A stretch of DNA of 64,000 nt, from the NCBI RefSeq assembly GCF_023554255.2, contig NZ_JAMJWD020000001.1, positions 62,001-126,000 on the forward strand, read 5' to 3'. The position numbers and the translations under genes were made by a program. This DNA comes from Phyllobacterium sp. 21LDTY02-6 (GTDB lineage Bacteria; Pseudomonadota; Alphaproteobacteria; Rhizobiales; Rhizobiaceae). Shown here piece after piece: positions 1 to 8,537 of the stretch; position 1 is the first letter of the stretch, and each line of letters begins with the position of its first letter. The notes under the pieces are model-generated. The model did not search any database. It was not told the DNA's origin and saw only the letters and a program-made list of their open reading frames with translations.

Positions 1-2
1 GA

Positions 3-305
3 ACGCTGATGCTCGGCTGGCAATTGCAGGTCATACTGTTCCTGGTCCTGTCCGTCGTTGCCGTTCTCATCGGCCGCCGCCTGATGGGCGCGACCGATGC
101 CGAGAGCGACGAACCGATGCTCAACCGGCGCGGCCAGCAATTGATCGGCCAGCTCGTCACGCTGGAGGAGGCCATCGTCAATGGTCGCGGCCGGGCGCGG
201 GTCGGCGACAGCCTGTGGCGTGTCATGGGGCCGGATCTGCCGGCGGGCTCGACTGTCCGCATCACGGGGATGGACCAGGGCTCGCTCATCGTCGAAGCTG
301 TCTGA
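3..305 (+). CDS. NfeD family protein, 3' part only
   Basis: This is the C-terminal end of an NfeD-type membrane protein; the reading frame is open to the left edge, so the start lies outside the window. The visible part has one hydrophobic membrane segment (about 15 residues after GWQLQVI), a polar linker, and a small beta-rich segment from NRRGQQLIGQLVTLEE onward, which matches the OB-fold typical of NfeD proteins. Known NfeD proteins usually pair with an SPFH/stomatin-like protein encoded next to them, which would be upstream and out of view. The gene converges on kdsD, about 100 bases away. Family assignment rests on length and the Gly-rich OB-fold pattern. Confidence 0.7.
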   Translation, partial: TLMLGWQLQVILFLVLSVVAVLIGRRLMGATDAESDEPMLNRRGQQLIGQLVTLEEAIVNGRGRARVGDSLWRVMGPDLPAGSTVRITGMDQGSLIVEAV

Positions 306-407
306 AACGGTCGCCGGACTATTCTATCAAGGAAACGCTTCAAATGACGAATTGAGCGAAGTGCGATTCGCAGAGATCGCGCTTGCGTGGAGTTTCAGTC
401 GCTGGCC

Positions 408-1403
408 TCAGGCCGCGCCGATCCGCAGCAGGTCGTGGAAGTGGACGATGCCCACCGGGTGCCCTTTCTCGACCACGATGAGCGCGGCGATATTGTGATC
501 GTTGAGCAGTGCCAGGGCGGTGCTGGCCAATGTCGTTGGCGGCACGGTCTTGGGGTTGCGCGTCATGATCTCCTCCACCCGCATCTCGACCAGATTGCGG
601 TGAAGATTGCGGGAAAGGTCGCCATCGGTGATGATCCCGGCAAGCGTCCCATCCTCGTTCTGGATGGCGATGCAGCCGAAGCGCTTGGCGGAAAAGACCT
701 GCATGGCCTCCGGTATCGGCGTTCCAAGCGGCACCAGCGGAAGGTTGTCGTCGCGGTGCATGATTTCATGGACATGGGTGAGGCTGGCACCGAGCGAGCC
801 GCCGGGATGGAAGGTCTTGAAATCGGTGGCCGAGAAGCCACGTGCTTCGAGCAGGGCCACGGCGATTGCGTCACCCATCGCGAGCTGCAATAGCGTTGAC
901 GTCGTCGGCGCCAGTCCGTGAGGACAGGCTTCCGTTACCCTTGGCAGCAGCAGCACGATATCGGCGGCAGTGGCCAGGGCCGATTTCTCGCCGGCGGTAA
1001 CGGCAATCAGCGGGATGCGGAAACGGGTGGCATAGCTGACGATGCCCTTGAGTTCAGCCGTCTCGCCCGACCAGGACAGGGCGAGGATGGCATCGTCCAC
1101 GGCGATCATGCCGAGGTCGCCATGATTGGCTTCCGAGGGGTGCACGAAGAAGGCCGGAGTGCCCGTCGAGGCGAAAGTCGCGGCGAGCTTGGAGCCGATA
1201 TGGCCGCTTTTGCCGACGCCGGTGACGATGATGCGCCCCTTGATCGAAGCGATCTTCTCGATCGCGCGGCAGAACTCCTGCGCCAGCGAATCCTCGAAAG
1301 CCTCGCCAAGTGCGGCGAGCCCCTCGCGCTCGGTCAGGATCGTGCGTTTCGCGGACTCGACCGCGGCGGATCGGTCCAAGGTGATGTCGTTGATTGCCTG
1401 CAT
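408..1403 (-). CDS. kdsD: D-arabinose 5-phosphate isomerase (KpsF/GutQ family)
   Basis: Interconverts ribulose 5-phosphate and arabinose 5-phosphate, the first step toward Kdo for LPS. The 331-aa product has an N-terminal SIS sugar-isomerase domain (GVGKSGHIGSKLAATFASTG, then HGDLGMI and LSWSGETAEL) and two C-terminal CBS repeats (VHEIMHRDDNLPLVPLG and VEEIMTRNPKTVPPTTL), the standard KdsD layout and length. The ATG at 1403 (MQAINDITL) is preferred over an in-frame start 34 codons upstream because that extension looks like non-coding translation. The gene is divergent from the outer-membrane protein gene at 1538. Cytoplasmic. Confidence 0.9.
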   Translation of the reverse strand: MQAINDITLDRSAAVESAKRTILTEREGLAALGEAFEDSLAQEFCRAIEKIASIKGRIIVTGVGKSGHIGSKLAATFASTGTPAFFVHPSEANHGDLGMIAVDDAILALSWSGETAELKGIVSYATRFRIPLIAVTAGEKSALATAADIVLLLPRVTEACPHGLAPTTSTLLQLAMGDAIAVALLEARGFSATDFKTFHPGGSLGASLTHVHEIMHRDDNLPLVPLGTPIPEAMQVFSAKRFGCIAIQNEDGTLAGIITDGDLSRNLHRNLVEMRVEEIMTRNPKTVPPTTLASTALALLNDHNIAALIVVEKGHPVGIVHFHDLLRIGAA

Positions 1404-1537
1404 GGCAGAACCGTTAGCGCTTTGTGCCTTTGCTGTCCAACTTTTGTTGATGATGCGTTGTTCTCCAGCCGAGCCGCATCCGGTTCTTATCAAGTCGTTA
1501 ACCATGGCTGTTTACCATCCTGCAATGTTCGAACAGG

Positions 1538-3277
1538 TTGGCAGATCCCTTGATACAAAGGCGGAAAACACATGCGAAGGCGCTCCGGGAGGGTCGCCGC
1601 AACCCTGCGCTCAATCGCTGTTTCATGGCGGTTCTGGCATGCAGCGTCGCATTGTCCTGCGCTCCGCCCGTCCATGCCCAGCAATCCACGGAACTCAGAG
1701 GAACCCTGTCCGATACGCGTCCGGCCAGCGCGGCGCCGCCGCCGGTGGCGGCAGGACCGGAGGCCGAAGAGGGCCTTTCTCCGCGTCCCTATGAACCGGT
1801 GAGCCCCGGCGCGCTTGAAACTGTCGATGATTCGGAAAATCTCGGTCTGCTCGGCGTTCCGGTGGAGGGTGTTGTTCCTTCCGGGCCGGCCGATGACAGC
1901 GGTGGAACCGAGCCACGCTCCACACTGCCTGCCGATGATGTTGCAACGCCGGCGGAGCGTCCCGCGAGGCGCACCGAAGATGCGGCCCTCGATACGGTGC
2001 GCGAGAATGCCCCGGCGGAGGTCGAGCAGCCCTATCTTGGCGCGGTCGAGCAGGACCGCGAAGCAAATCCGGCCGAGAGGCGCGCCGATCGGGACAATCT
2101 GCCGGCTTCGGCCATAGAGCGCCGGGTGCTGCGGCCCGACCCGCAGCCATTTGCCCCGCTGGGGATAAGGGCGGGGGTGGTCACGCTTCGCCCTTCGATC
2201 AGCCAGGGCCTGCGCGCCACCACGAATGCCGACAACAGTGCCGATGGCGATTCTGCCGTCCTGTCGGAAACGCGTCTTCGATTGCGGGCGGATACGGACT
2301 GGTCCCGTCACTCCGCCTGGCTGGATTTCGACGGAACCTATGACAAATCCATCTCCGGGGAGGAATATTCCGCCCCGAATGCGGCATTGCGGGCAGGTTT
2401 CCAGCTCGATCTCGGAGAAAGAACGACGGTGACCGGCACTGCGGGTTACCGTTACAGGCAGGAAGACCCGAGTGCGCCGACAGCGATTCTCGGCACGTCC
2501 AACCGCCCGGGCGTACAGGAGCTCGATGCCGATCTCGGCGTGCGGCACGAGTTCGGGAAGTTCTTTGCGGACGTCAAAGGCTCCGTCACGCGCACGACCT
2601 ATGGCAATGCGGAATTCTCGGATGGCACGGTGATCAGCCAGAAGGATCGCGACAATACGTTCGCCAGTATCGCGCTGCGCGGCGGTTTCGAGATGTCGCC
2701 GGCCATCAAGCCGTTTGTCGAGGTGGAGATAGGCAAGCTTCTCTATGATGAATCGGTGGATTTCAACGGATATCGACGTTCAGGCGTGAGAACGGCGCTG
2801 CGCGGCGGCGTCGAACTCGACCTTGGCGAAAAGACTTCCGGTGAAATCGCCGTCGGTTATCTGCGCCAGGGCATCGATGATGAGCGCCTTGAAGATGTGG
2901 ACGGCCTGAGCGTCGATGCGGCGTTGAAATGGTCGCCGCAACGGGGAACGGATGTCGATATCGGGCTTCTGACGCGGGTCGAGGGAGCGACCGCGCCCGA
3001 AGATAGCGGGTCGATTTATTATGAGGGCACAGTCGGCGTGAAGCGGCAGGTTCGTGCCAATCTCGATCTGAACGCCAAGCTCATTGCATCGCTGCGGGAC
3101 AACCGGGACGGTTCGGGTCTCGACAAGGGCTTCGGCGCGGAAATCGGCGCCACCTACTGGTTCAACCGGTTCATGGGCCTTGATGTGAGCGCCCGCCATC
3201 AGCTCAACCGCAGCGAAGTCGACAGCCGCCGGACCGACGAGACGAGCGTCTATGTCGGCGTGACATTGCAGCGGTAG
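1538..3277 (+). CDS. Outer-membrane beta-barrel protein with Pro/Ala-rich N-terminal region
   Basis: Predicted outer-membrane beta-barrel. The N-terminus has a basic stretch followed by a hydrophobic segment ending in PPVHAQ, a plausible signal peptide. About 200 residues of acidic, Pro/Ala-rich linker follow. The C-terminal half consists of alternating polar/apolar strands typical of a barrel (for example TDWSRHSAWLDFDGTY, FFADVKGSVTRTTY, YVGVTLQR at the end). It resembles the BBP2 family of putative porins found in alphaproteobacteria, often with exopolysaccharide genes. The start is uncertain: a TTG at 1538 is used because no in-frame ATG exists before 1625, which would cut into the signal peptide. 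An ATG at 1572 with a good Shine-Dalgarno is out of frame. Substrate unknown. Confidence 0.7.
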   Translation: MADPLIQRRKTHAKALREGRRNPALNRCFMAVLACSVALSCAPPVHAQQSTELRGTLSDTRPASAAPPPVAAGPEAEEGLSPRPYEPVSPGALETVDDSENLGLLGVPVEGVVPSGPADDSGGTEPRSTLPADDVATPAERPARRTEDAALDTVRENAPAEVEQPYLGAVEQDREANPAERRADRDNLPASAIERRVLRPDPQPFAPLGIRAGVVTLRPSISQGLRATTNADNSADGDSAVLSETRLRLRADTDWSRHSAWLDFDGTYDKSISGEEYSAPNAALRAGFQLDLGERTTVTGTAGYRYRQEDPSAPTAILGTSNRPGVQELDADLGVRHEFGKFFADVKGSVTRTTYGNAEFSDGTVISQKDRDNTFASIALRGGFEMSPAIKPFVEVEIGKLLYDESVDFNGYRRSGVRTALRGGVELDLGEKTSGEIAVGYLRQGIDDERLEDVDGLSVDAALKWSPQRGTDVDIGLLTRVEGATAPEDSGSIYYEGTVGVKRQVRANLDLNAKLIASLRDNRDGSGLDKGFGAEIGATYWFNRFMGLDVSARHQLNRSEVDSRRTDETSVYVGVTLQR

Positions 3278-3311
3278 AGCCCCGGCGCAACGATAGAAGC
3301 CAGGCCCGTGG

Positions 3312-5180
3312 CTAGGTCGCGGGAACCTTCATTTCCGCGCCGATCGGCAACTTCATGACCGGCATGCCGGGATTGGCCTCGGAAAGACGTTTCCAGTCGC
3401 TGCCCTTGCCGTAAAGCTGCTCCGCAATATCCCAGAAATTGTCGCCGCGTTTGATGACATAGGTCGCGGGCGTCGACTTTGCGGGTTCCGTCGCCGGCTT
3501 GGCGGTTTCGCCGGTCCCTGCGGATGGCGCAGTTGTCGTCGATGCAGCGGCCGCCGTCACTCCAGCCGCCACGATCCGCCCGTCCGTATAGGGCTTATAG
3601 GGACTATGCTGGGCAAAATATTCCGCCAGAACCTCTTCCAGGCCCGGGCCATAATCATAGGCGTTGAGGCCATTGGTCGCGAAGATCTTGTAGCCATCGC
3701 CGCCGGCGCGCATGTAATTGTTCGACACGACGCCATAGGTCGCGGCCGGATCGATCGGCCGGTAGGCCTCGCCCTGCAAAACCTCGACGTTCGAGATGCG
3801 GCCATCGACGGGTTTCGACAGGTCGTAACTATATTTCAGGCCCGCCACCTGCGGAAAGCGGCCCGCTCCCTTTTCGATCTGGCTGACGCCATTCTCAAGC
3901 GCGGTGACGATATCCGAACCGCGCAGCTGGAACGTGGCGAGCGTATTCTGGAATGGCAGGACCTCGAGGACTTCGCCCATAGTCACATCGCCGGCATCGA
4001 TCGAGGCGCGCAGCCCGCCGCCATTGATGATTGCGATGGTGACGCCTTGCGCCCTTACCCGCTCCAGCATCGCGTCGGCGACGAGATTGCCCATGCTGCA
4101 TTCCTTGATGCGGCAGACCTCGCGCGCCGCCTCGATGGGCGCCGTTGCCTCGCCGACGCGGCGCGCCTTGAGTTCCTCGATCGGCTTGGCAAGTTCCTTG
4201 ATCCGCTCTGCGATAGCCGCATCCGGTTTTACGGACGAATCGAGCAGGATCGGCGCACCTTCGCTCGCGGTGACATTGCCGTCATCGTCGAATGTAACTT
4301 TCAACTCGCCGAGATATTTCGAATAGGACTTCGCCTGGACTATGGGCACGTCGCGGCCCGATGGTCCCTTCACCAGTGTCGGGTAGGGGCCGGCCGCCTC
4401 CGGATCGGTGTTCGACAGCAGCGTGTGGCTGTGGCCGCCGACGATCACGTCGATTCCATCGACTTTCTCGGCGATCTCCTTGTCCTTGACATAGCCGACA
4501 TGGGTGAGCGCAATGATCTTGTTGGCGCCTTCGGCCTTGACCGCTTCGACCTGCCTGGCCAGCGCCTCGATCTCGTCGGAGAATTTGATCGTCGGCCCGG
4601 GCGTCGAAATTTCGGCTGTATCGACCGTAACGGCCGAGATCACGGCAATCTTCTGCCCGCCTATCGCCTTGATGAGGAACGGCTTGTACTTGCCGGCGAT
4701 GGGCGCGGCCGCATCAGCTTGCGTATTGGCGGAGATCACCGGCAGCTTGATCCTGTCGAGGAAATTGCCGAGCGTTTCCGGTCCGCCGTCGAATTCGTGA
4801 TTGCCGAGCGCCATGGCGTCGAAGCCGATGGCATTCATGAATTCCGCCGTGTCCTCGCCCTTATAGGTCGTATAGAACAGCGAGCCCTGGAACTCGTCGC
4901 CGGCGTCGAGAACGATGACATTGCCGCCATTCTGCGAGAGTGCCGCACGCCGCTCATCGATCTTGGCCTTGACGCGGGCAATGCCGCCAAAGCACTCGTT
5001 CTTGCTCTCTTCTTCAGTGGAGCAGGTGGAATCATATTTGTTGATCGCTTCGACACGCGAATGCTGATCGTTGATGTGAAGAATATTCAACGTGTAATCC
5101 GCCATGGCGGCGGTGCTTACACCAAGGCTGGCACCAAGGGCCGTGGCGGCGAGAAAGAAGCTGCGTAGCATGCCCGACAT
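3312..5180 (-). CDS. Periplasmic 5'-nucleotidase/UDP-sugar hydrolase with C-terminal LysM domain
   Basis: A 622-aa secreted nucleotidase of the UshA/CpdB type. After a signal peptide (MSGMLRSFFLAATALGASLG, cleaved near AMADYT) comes the metallophosphatase domain with the dimetal motifs ILHINDQHS, LDAGDEFQGS, ALGNHEFDGG, THVGYVKD and GGHSHT. The C-terminal substrate-binding domain follows, with NGGGLRASIDAGDVT and the stacking region VSNNYMRAGGDGY. A Thr/Ala/Pro linker then leads to a LysM domain starting at YVIKRGDNFWDIAEQLYG, which should tether the enzyme to peptidoglycan. The start at 5180 has GGAGCA seven bases upstream; the longer in-frame extension would put 27 polar residues before the signal peptide. 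Likely role is scavenging extracellular nucleotides. Confidence 0.88.
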   Translation of the reverse strand: MSGMLRSFFLAATALGASLGVSTAAMADYTLNILHINDQHSRVEAINKYDSTCSTEEESKNECFGGIARVKAKIDERRAALSQNGGNVIVLDAGDEFQGSLFYTTYKGEDTAEFMNAIGFDAMALGNHEFDGGPETLGNFLDRIKLPVISANTQADAAAPIAGKYKPFLIKAIGGQKIAVISAVTVDTAEISTPGPTIKFSDEIEALARQVEAVKAEGANKIIALTHVGYVKDKEIAEKVDGIDVIVGGHSHTLLSNTDPEAAGPYPTLVKGPSGRDVPIVQAKSYSKYLGELKVTFDDDGNVTASEGAPILLDSSVKPDAAIAERIKELAKPIEELKARRVGEATAPIEAAREVCRIKECSMGNLVADAMLERVRAQGVTIAIINGGGLRASIDAGDVTMGEVLEVLPFQNTLATFQLRGSDIVTALENGVSQIEKGAGRFPQVAGLKYSYDLSKPVDGRISNVEVLQGEAYRPIDPAATYGVVSNNYMRAGGDGYKIFATNGLNAYDYGPGLEEVLAEYFAQHSPYKPYTDGRIVAAGVTAAAASTTTAPSAGTGETAKPATEPAKSTPATYVIKRGDNFWDIAEQLYGKGSDWKRLSEANPGMPVMKLPIGAEMKVPAT

Positions 5181-5286
5181 AGTCAATTGCTCCTCAAATG
5201 AATTCGTCGCCGGCAGCACCCGCCGGAAGCGCCGCTCATGGGCGCATCCGCATGCTTTCACCAGTTTTTCGACGATGCAAGAGAGG

Positions 5287-5302
5287 AGAGGGCGTACCCT
5301 CT
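5287..5302 (-). terminator. Stem-loop downstream of omp10
   Basis: Between the omp10 stop and the nucleotidase start lies a perfect 6-bp inverted repeat (agaggg / ccctct) with a 4-base loop. In the direction of omp10 it is followed by a pyrimidine-rich stretch rather than a pure T run, so it may be a weak terminator or an mRNA 3' end stabiliser. Confidence 0.4.
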
Positions 5303-5310
5303 GTTTTCAG

Positions 5311-5700
5311 CTAGGCCTGGCCTTGACGGCGCGTCAGTGAGAACTGCTGCCCGGTCGACGAGGTGCAGTTCAACTGGCCGCCGCTGACGAGCGCGCAATT
5401 GACCTTGGAGTGGGTTCCACGGGCGAGGGAGCGCAGGTCGATCTCGATGAGATTGGCCGAAACCTGCCTGTAATTGCCCTCGGCAAGCTTCTCCTTGGTG
5501 TCGTTGGCGCGGGTTTCGAATACGCCGCCATTGAAGTTGGAGAAGGCGACGCCGGATGTGTCGAACCATTGTCCCTGGACGGCGTCGGCTGGGCGGGAAA
5601 CGACGGCCGCGCCGCCATCTTGTATCGGTCCGCTGCTCATGCAACCAGCGAGTGCGAGTGTGACTGCGGCTGAACCGGCGGCGAGGGATAAACGTTTCAT
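5311..5700 (-). CDS. omp10: Omp10-type outer-membrane lipoprotein
   Basis: Small 129-aa lipoprotein. It has a typical lipoprotein signal peptide with lipobox LALAGC (Cys19), so it should be lipidated and sorted to the outer membrane. The mature part contains FNGGVFETRANDT, KEKLAEGNYRQVS and SKVNCALVSGGQLNCTSS, which I recognise as close to Brucella Omp10, including the two conserved Cys residues near the C-terminus that may form a disulfide. Omp10 is an immunodominant surface lipoprotein in Brucella whose exact function is unresolved. The gene stands alone between two longer minus-strand genes. Confidence 0.85.
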   Translation of the reverse strand: MKRLSLAAGSAAVTLALAGCMSSGPIQDGGAAVVSRPADAVQGQWFDTSGVAFSNFNGGVFETRANDTKEKLAEGNYRQVSANLIEIDLRSLARGTHSKVNCALVSGGQLNCTSSTGQQFSLTRRQGQA

Positions 5701-5870
5701 ATCTGTCTCCCGAGATTGTGACCTATTAAATGCCGTGGAAATCCAGCAAAAACAAGAATTAAGTTTGTTTGCAATGTTGAATCACCGTGGCGGATGCCGC
5801 TCGTGGGGGCACTGGCCCTGGGGCGATCGATGCAACATTCCGGGCCGGGCGGAACCGGCAATGCGGCTGC

Positions 5871-5894
5871 GGAGGCGGCATGTGAGCCGCCTCC
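5871..5894 (-). terminator. Strong stem-loop downstream of homospermidine synthase
   Basis: A perfect 9-bp GC-rich inverted repeat (ggaggcggc / gccgcctcc) with a 6-base loop sits 16 bases beyond the stop codon of the homospermidine synthase gene. There is no T run on its 3' side, so it may stop transcription with help or protect the 3' end. The rest of the 209-base gap up to omp10 shows nothing recognisable except the omp10 upstream region. Confidence 0.5.
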
Positions 5895-5909
5895 GGCGAT
5901 GATTTCGCC

Positions 5910-7355
5910 CTAGTGGACGAGGATATTGCGGAACTGCCAGGGATCGCTCGCGTCGATATCTTCCTTGAAGAGGCCGGGGCGATTCTCCAGCGGCGTCCAA
6001 TCGGTGTAATGGCCGCGCAATGGCCCGAGATAGGGCGTCTGCACCTCGAGGCAGCGGCGGAAGTCCATTTCGTCGGTTTCGACGATCCCGGCTTCCGGGT
6101 TCTCCAGGGCCCAGACCATGCCGGCGAGGACGGCGGAGCTTACCTGAAGCCCGGTGGCGTTCTGATAGGGAGCAAGCTTGCGCGCTTCCTCGATCGTCAG
6201 CTGCGAGCCGTACCAATAGGCATTCTTGTCATGCCCGTAGAGCAATACGCCGAGTTCGTCGGCGCCGTCGACGATTTCGGATTCCTCCAGCACGTGCATC
6301 TCCCTTTGCGGCTTGCCCGCGGCGCCGAACATTTCGTCGAGCGAGAGCGTCGCCACATTGGCGGGATGATAGGCATAGTGACAGGTGGGCCGATAGCTCA
6401 CCTTGCCCTTCTTGTCATGGGCGGTGAAGAAATCCGCGATCGAAATGGATTCATTGTGGGTGACGAGAAGGCCGAACTGCGCCCCTTCGGTGGGGCACCA
6501 GGTGCGGATACGCGTATCGGCGCCGGGTTGTTCGATGAAGATGGCGGCCTTGTTGCCCTTCTTCTGCTTCCGGGCGTTGCGCGGCATCCATTTCTCGTGG
6601 GTGCCCCAGCCAAGCTCGGCCGGCTGCAGGCCTTCGGATATGAAGCCTTCCACCGACCAGGTGTTCCAGAAAACGCCGAAAGGCTTCGGGTCCCTGGCGC
6701 GCTGCGTGTCGCGCTCGGCAATGTGGATGCCCTTGACGCCGACGCGCTTCATGAGCTTGGCCCAGCCCTGGCGGTCTGCGCGCTCCGGCTCGGTGTGCTC
6801 GATATCGAGATCGCGGGCGAGGTCCAGCAAGGCGCGCTTCACGAACCAGGAGACCATGCCGGGATTGGCGCCGCAGCACGACACGGCGGTCGGTCCGCCG
6901 GGATGCTTCTTGCGCTCCGCCAGCAGCGTCTGGCGCAAGGCATAATTCGTCCGGTCGGCATTGTCGACATCGTCGGCATAGTAGAAACCGGCCCACGGCT
7001 CGATGACCGTATCGATATAAAGCGCACCGGCCTTTCGGCACAGATGCATGATATCGATCGAGGACGTATCGACCGAGAGGTTGACGCAGAATCCCTGGCC
7101 GCCGCCTTCGGTGAGGAGGGGCTTGAGCAGCGTCTTGTAATTCTCCTTCGTCACCGCCTCCTGAATGAAGCGTATGCCGCGTTCATCGAGCAATTTCTTG
7201 TTGGCGTCGCTGGGATCGATGACCACCAGCCGGGACTTATCATATTTGAAGTGGCGTTCTATCAGGGGCAGGGTACCCCGACCGATGGATCCAAAGCCGA
7301 TCATCACGATCGGACCGGTGATTTCTCCATGTACAGGCCATTTAGCCTTCGCCAT
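5910..7355 (-). CDS. hss: Homospermidine synthase
   Basis: NAD-dependent enzyme that makes sym-homospermidine from two putrescines (or putrescine plus spermidine), the major long polyamine of many alphaproteobacteria. The 481-aa product matches the usual length. The N-terminal Rossmann segment has GFGSIGRGTLPLIERH followed by LVVIDPSD; later recognisable segments are GANPGMVSWFVKRALL and TWCPTEGAQFGLLVTHNE. The ATG at 7355 is chosen because AGGAGC lies ten bases upstream and the protein then begins MAKAKWPVHGEITG. The 31-residue upstream extension is not protein-like. Cytoplasmic, apparently monocistronic. Confidence 0.9.
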   Translation of the reverse strand: MAKAKWPVHGEITGPIVMIGFGSIGRGTLPLIERHFKYDKSRLVVIDPSDANKKLLDERGIRFIQEAVTKENYKTLLKPLLTEGGGQGFCVNLSVDTSSIDIMHLCRKAGALYIDTVIEPWAGFYYADDVDNADRTNYALRQTLLAERKKHPGGPTAVSCCGANPGMVSWFVKRALLDLARDLDIEHTEPERADRQGWAKLMKRVGVKGIHIAERDTQRARDPKPFGVFWNTWSVEGFISEGLQPAELGWGTHEKWMPRNARKQKKGNKAAIFIEQPGADTRIRTWCPTEGAQFGLLVTHNESISIADFFTAHDKKGKVSYRPTCHYAYHPANVATLSLDEMFGAAGKPQREMHVLEESEIVDGADELGVLLYGHDKNAYWYGSQLTIEEARKLAPYQNATGLQVSSAVLAGMVWALENPEAGIVETDEMDFRRCLEVQTPYLGPLRGHYTDWTPLENRPGLFKEDIDASDPWQFRNILVH

Positions 7356-7637
7356 TTTTTGCGTGCTCCTAATTTTCATCTCCATCATTGAGGACGGCGG
7401 CTCGGCCGCTATGGAGAAACCATAGAGCATAGTGATGACAAAGAGCAAACAACCCTTTGGCGAGAAAGGAAGAAATTCATGATATTGTTAACTTCGAGAG
7501 GCCGGGAAGAATAGCCGGCGCGATGTTTTTGGCGCTGCTTCACGGGCGCAGCGCAATAATTCTAGCCAATACATGCGGGACATTCAGGTCGGCGGCCGAG
7601 CCGTCGGCACTTATTCAGCCTCCAAACGGAGTGCTAC

Positions 7638-8537
7638 TTAGAACTTCTCAAGAGCCTGGATCAACCTTTCGCGGACCGCCATGATGCCCTTGTAATTGGC
7701 TTGATCGGCGTTCAATTCCGCAAGTTCGCGGCAGAACGCCTGTGCCAGCGGCCTGCTCTGCGGATGTTTCTTCAGGGCTTCGAGCGGATCGAGGTGAATC
7801 CTGATCGTGAACAGGATGTCGCCCGTCCGCGGCAGCTTGCGCAGGGTCTGGCGTTCCACCCGGACATGGGTCTGCTCGACCATGTCGCGGTCGGTATAGC
7901 GTGCGCCCTTCTGGTTGCTGGCGAGTGGGTGGTACAATTCGCCGTCCGGCTGCAATGACCAGTTGAAGCGATAGACCGAACGATCGGGGCGAAGATTGTC
8001 GAACATGCGGGTGATAAGGCCGGCATTGCGGGTCCCGGCGCTGAAATCCGGCACCGGCGCATGGATTTCGTCCATGGAACGGCCGAATTTCTCCAGAAGC
8101 GTCCACGATGAGGGGAAAGACAGCGACGCCGCGGCGAGGTGCCAGCCGCGCCGCTCGTCCTTGCGCATCAGAACGAGATCTTCCTGAACGAGGCTCGCAG
8201 CCTTGTGCAGGATCGATGCCGCGGGCCCGTCCAGGTCGACAGCCTCGGCGCCGCCGGCGATACGGATGACGTTGCCTGATCTCGTATAGACCTGCGGAAA
8301 ATGCGCCGGGAGATGCTCGACGAGAAGGTCCAGAACTTCCTGCTGGCCTGCCTGACTGCCTTCTTCCTCCACGACGATGCGATCCCCGTGGAGCTTGAGC
8401 AGGCGGGCCTTCTCGGCCAGATGCACCGGCAGAAGTTCGTCCACCTCGATCCAGTCGATGAGGTCGAGCTGGTGCAGGCCGATGGTAAAGGGCTTGGCCG
8501 AGCCGTCATAGGGAGTATGGGCCGGAATTACGCGCAT
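7638..8537 (-). CDS. DUF3445 protein, haem-dependent oxidative N-demethylase alpha-like
   Basis: A 299-aa member of the DUF3445 family, whose characterised relative is the alpha subunit of a haem-dependent oxidative N-demethylase acting on methylated amines. Recognisable stretches include YDGSAKPFTIGLHQLDL near the N-terminus, SFPSSWTLLEKFGR in the middle, and YRFNWSLQPDGELYHP followed by RVERQTLRKLPRTGDILFTI. The ATG start at 8537 shares its first base with the last base of the pepF stop, so the two genes are translationally coupled. None of the other subunits of the demethylase is nearby, so this may act alone. The substrate is unknown. Confidence 0.75.
   Translation of the reverse strand: MRVIPAHTPYDGSAKPFTIGLHQLDLIDWIEVDELLPVHLAEKARLLKLHGDRIVVEEEGSQAGQQEVLDLLVEHLPAHFPQVYTRSGNVIRIAGGAEAVDLDGPAASILHKAASLVQEDLVLMRKDERRGWHLAAASLSFPSSWTLLEKFGRSMDEIHAPVPDFSAGTRNAGLITRMFDNLRPDRSVYRFNWSLQPDGELYHPLASNQKGARYTDRDMVEQTHVRVERQTLRKLPRTGDILFTIRIHLDPLEALKKHPQSRPLAQAFCRELAELNADQANYKGIMAVRERLIQALEKF

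Noticed and set aside
3298..3313. Inverted repeat agcca/tggct at the convergent end of the beta-barrel and nucleotidase genes
   Set aside because: Only five base pairs and partly within the nucleotidase stop region; too weak to call a terminator.
7457..7684. Small plus-strand frame of 75 codons in the gap before homospermidine synthase
   Set aside because: No recognisable product and it runs into the 3' end of the DUF3445 gene. The 282-base gap otherwise shows nothing.
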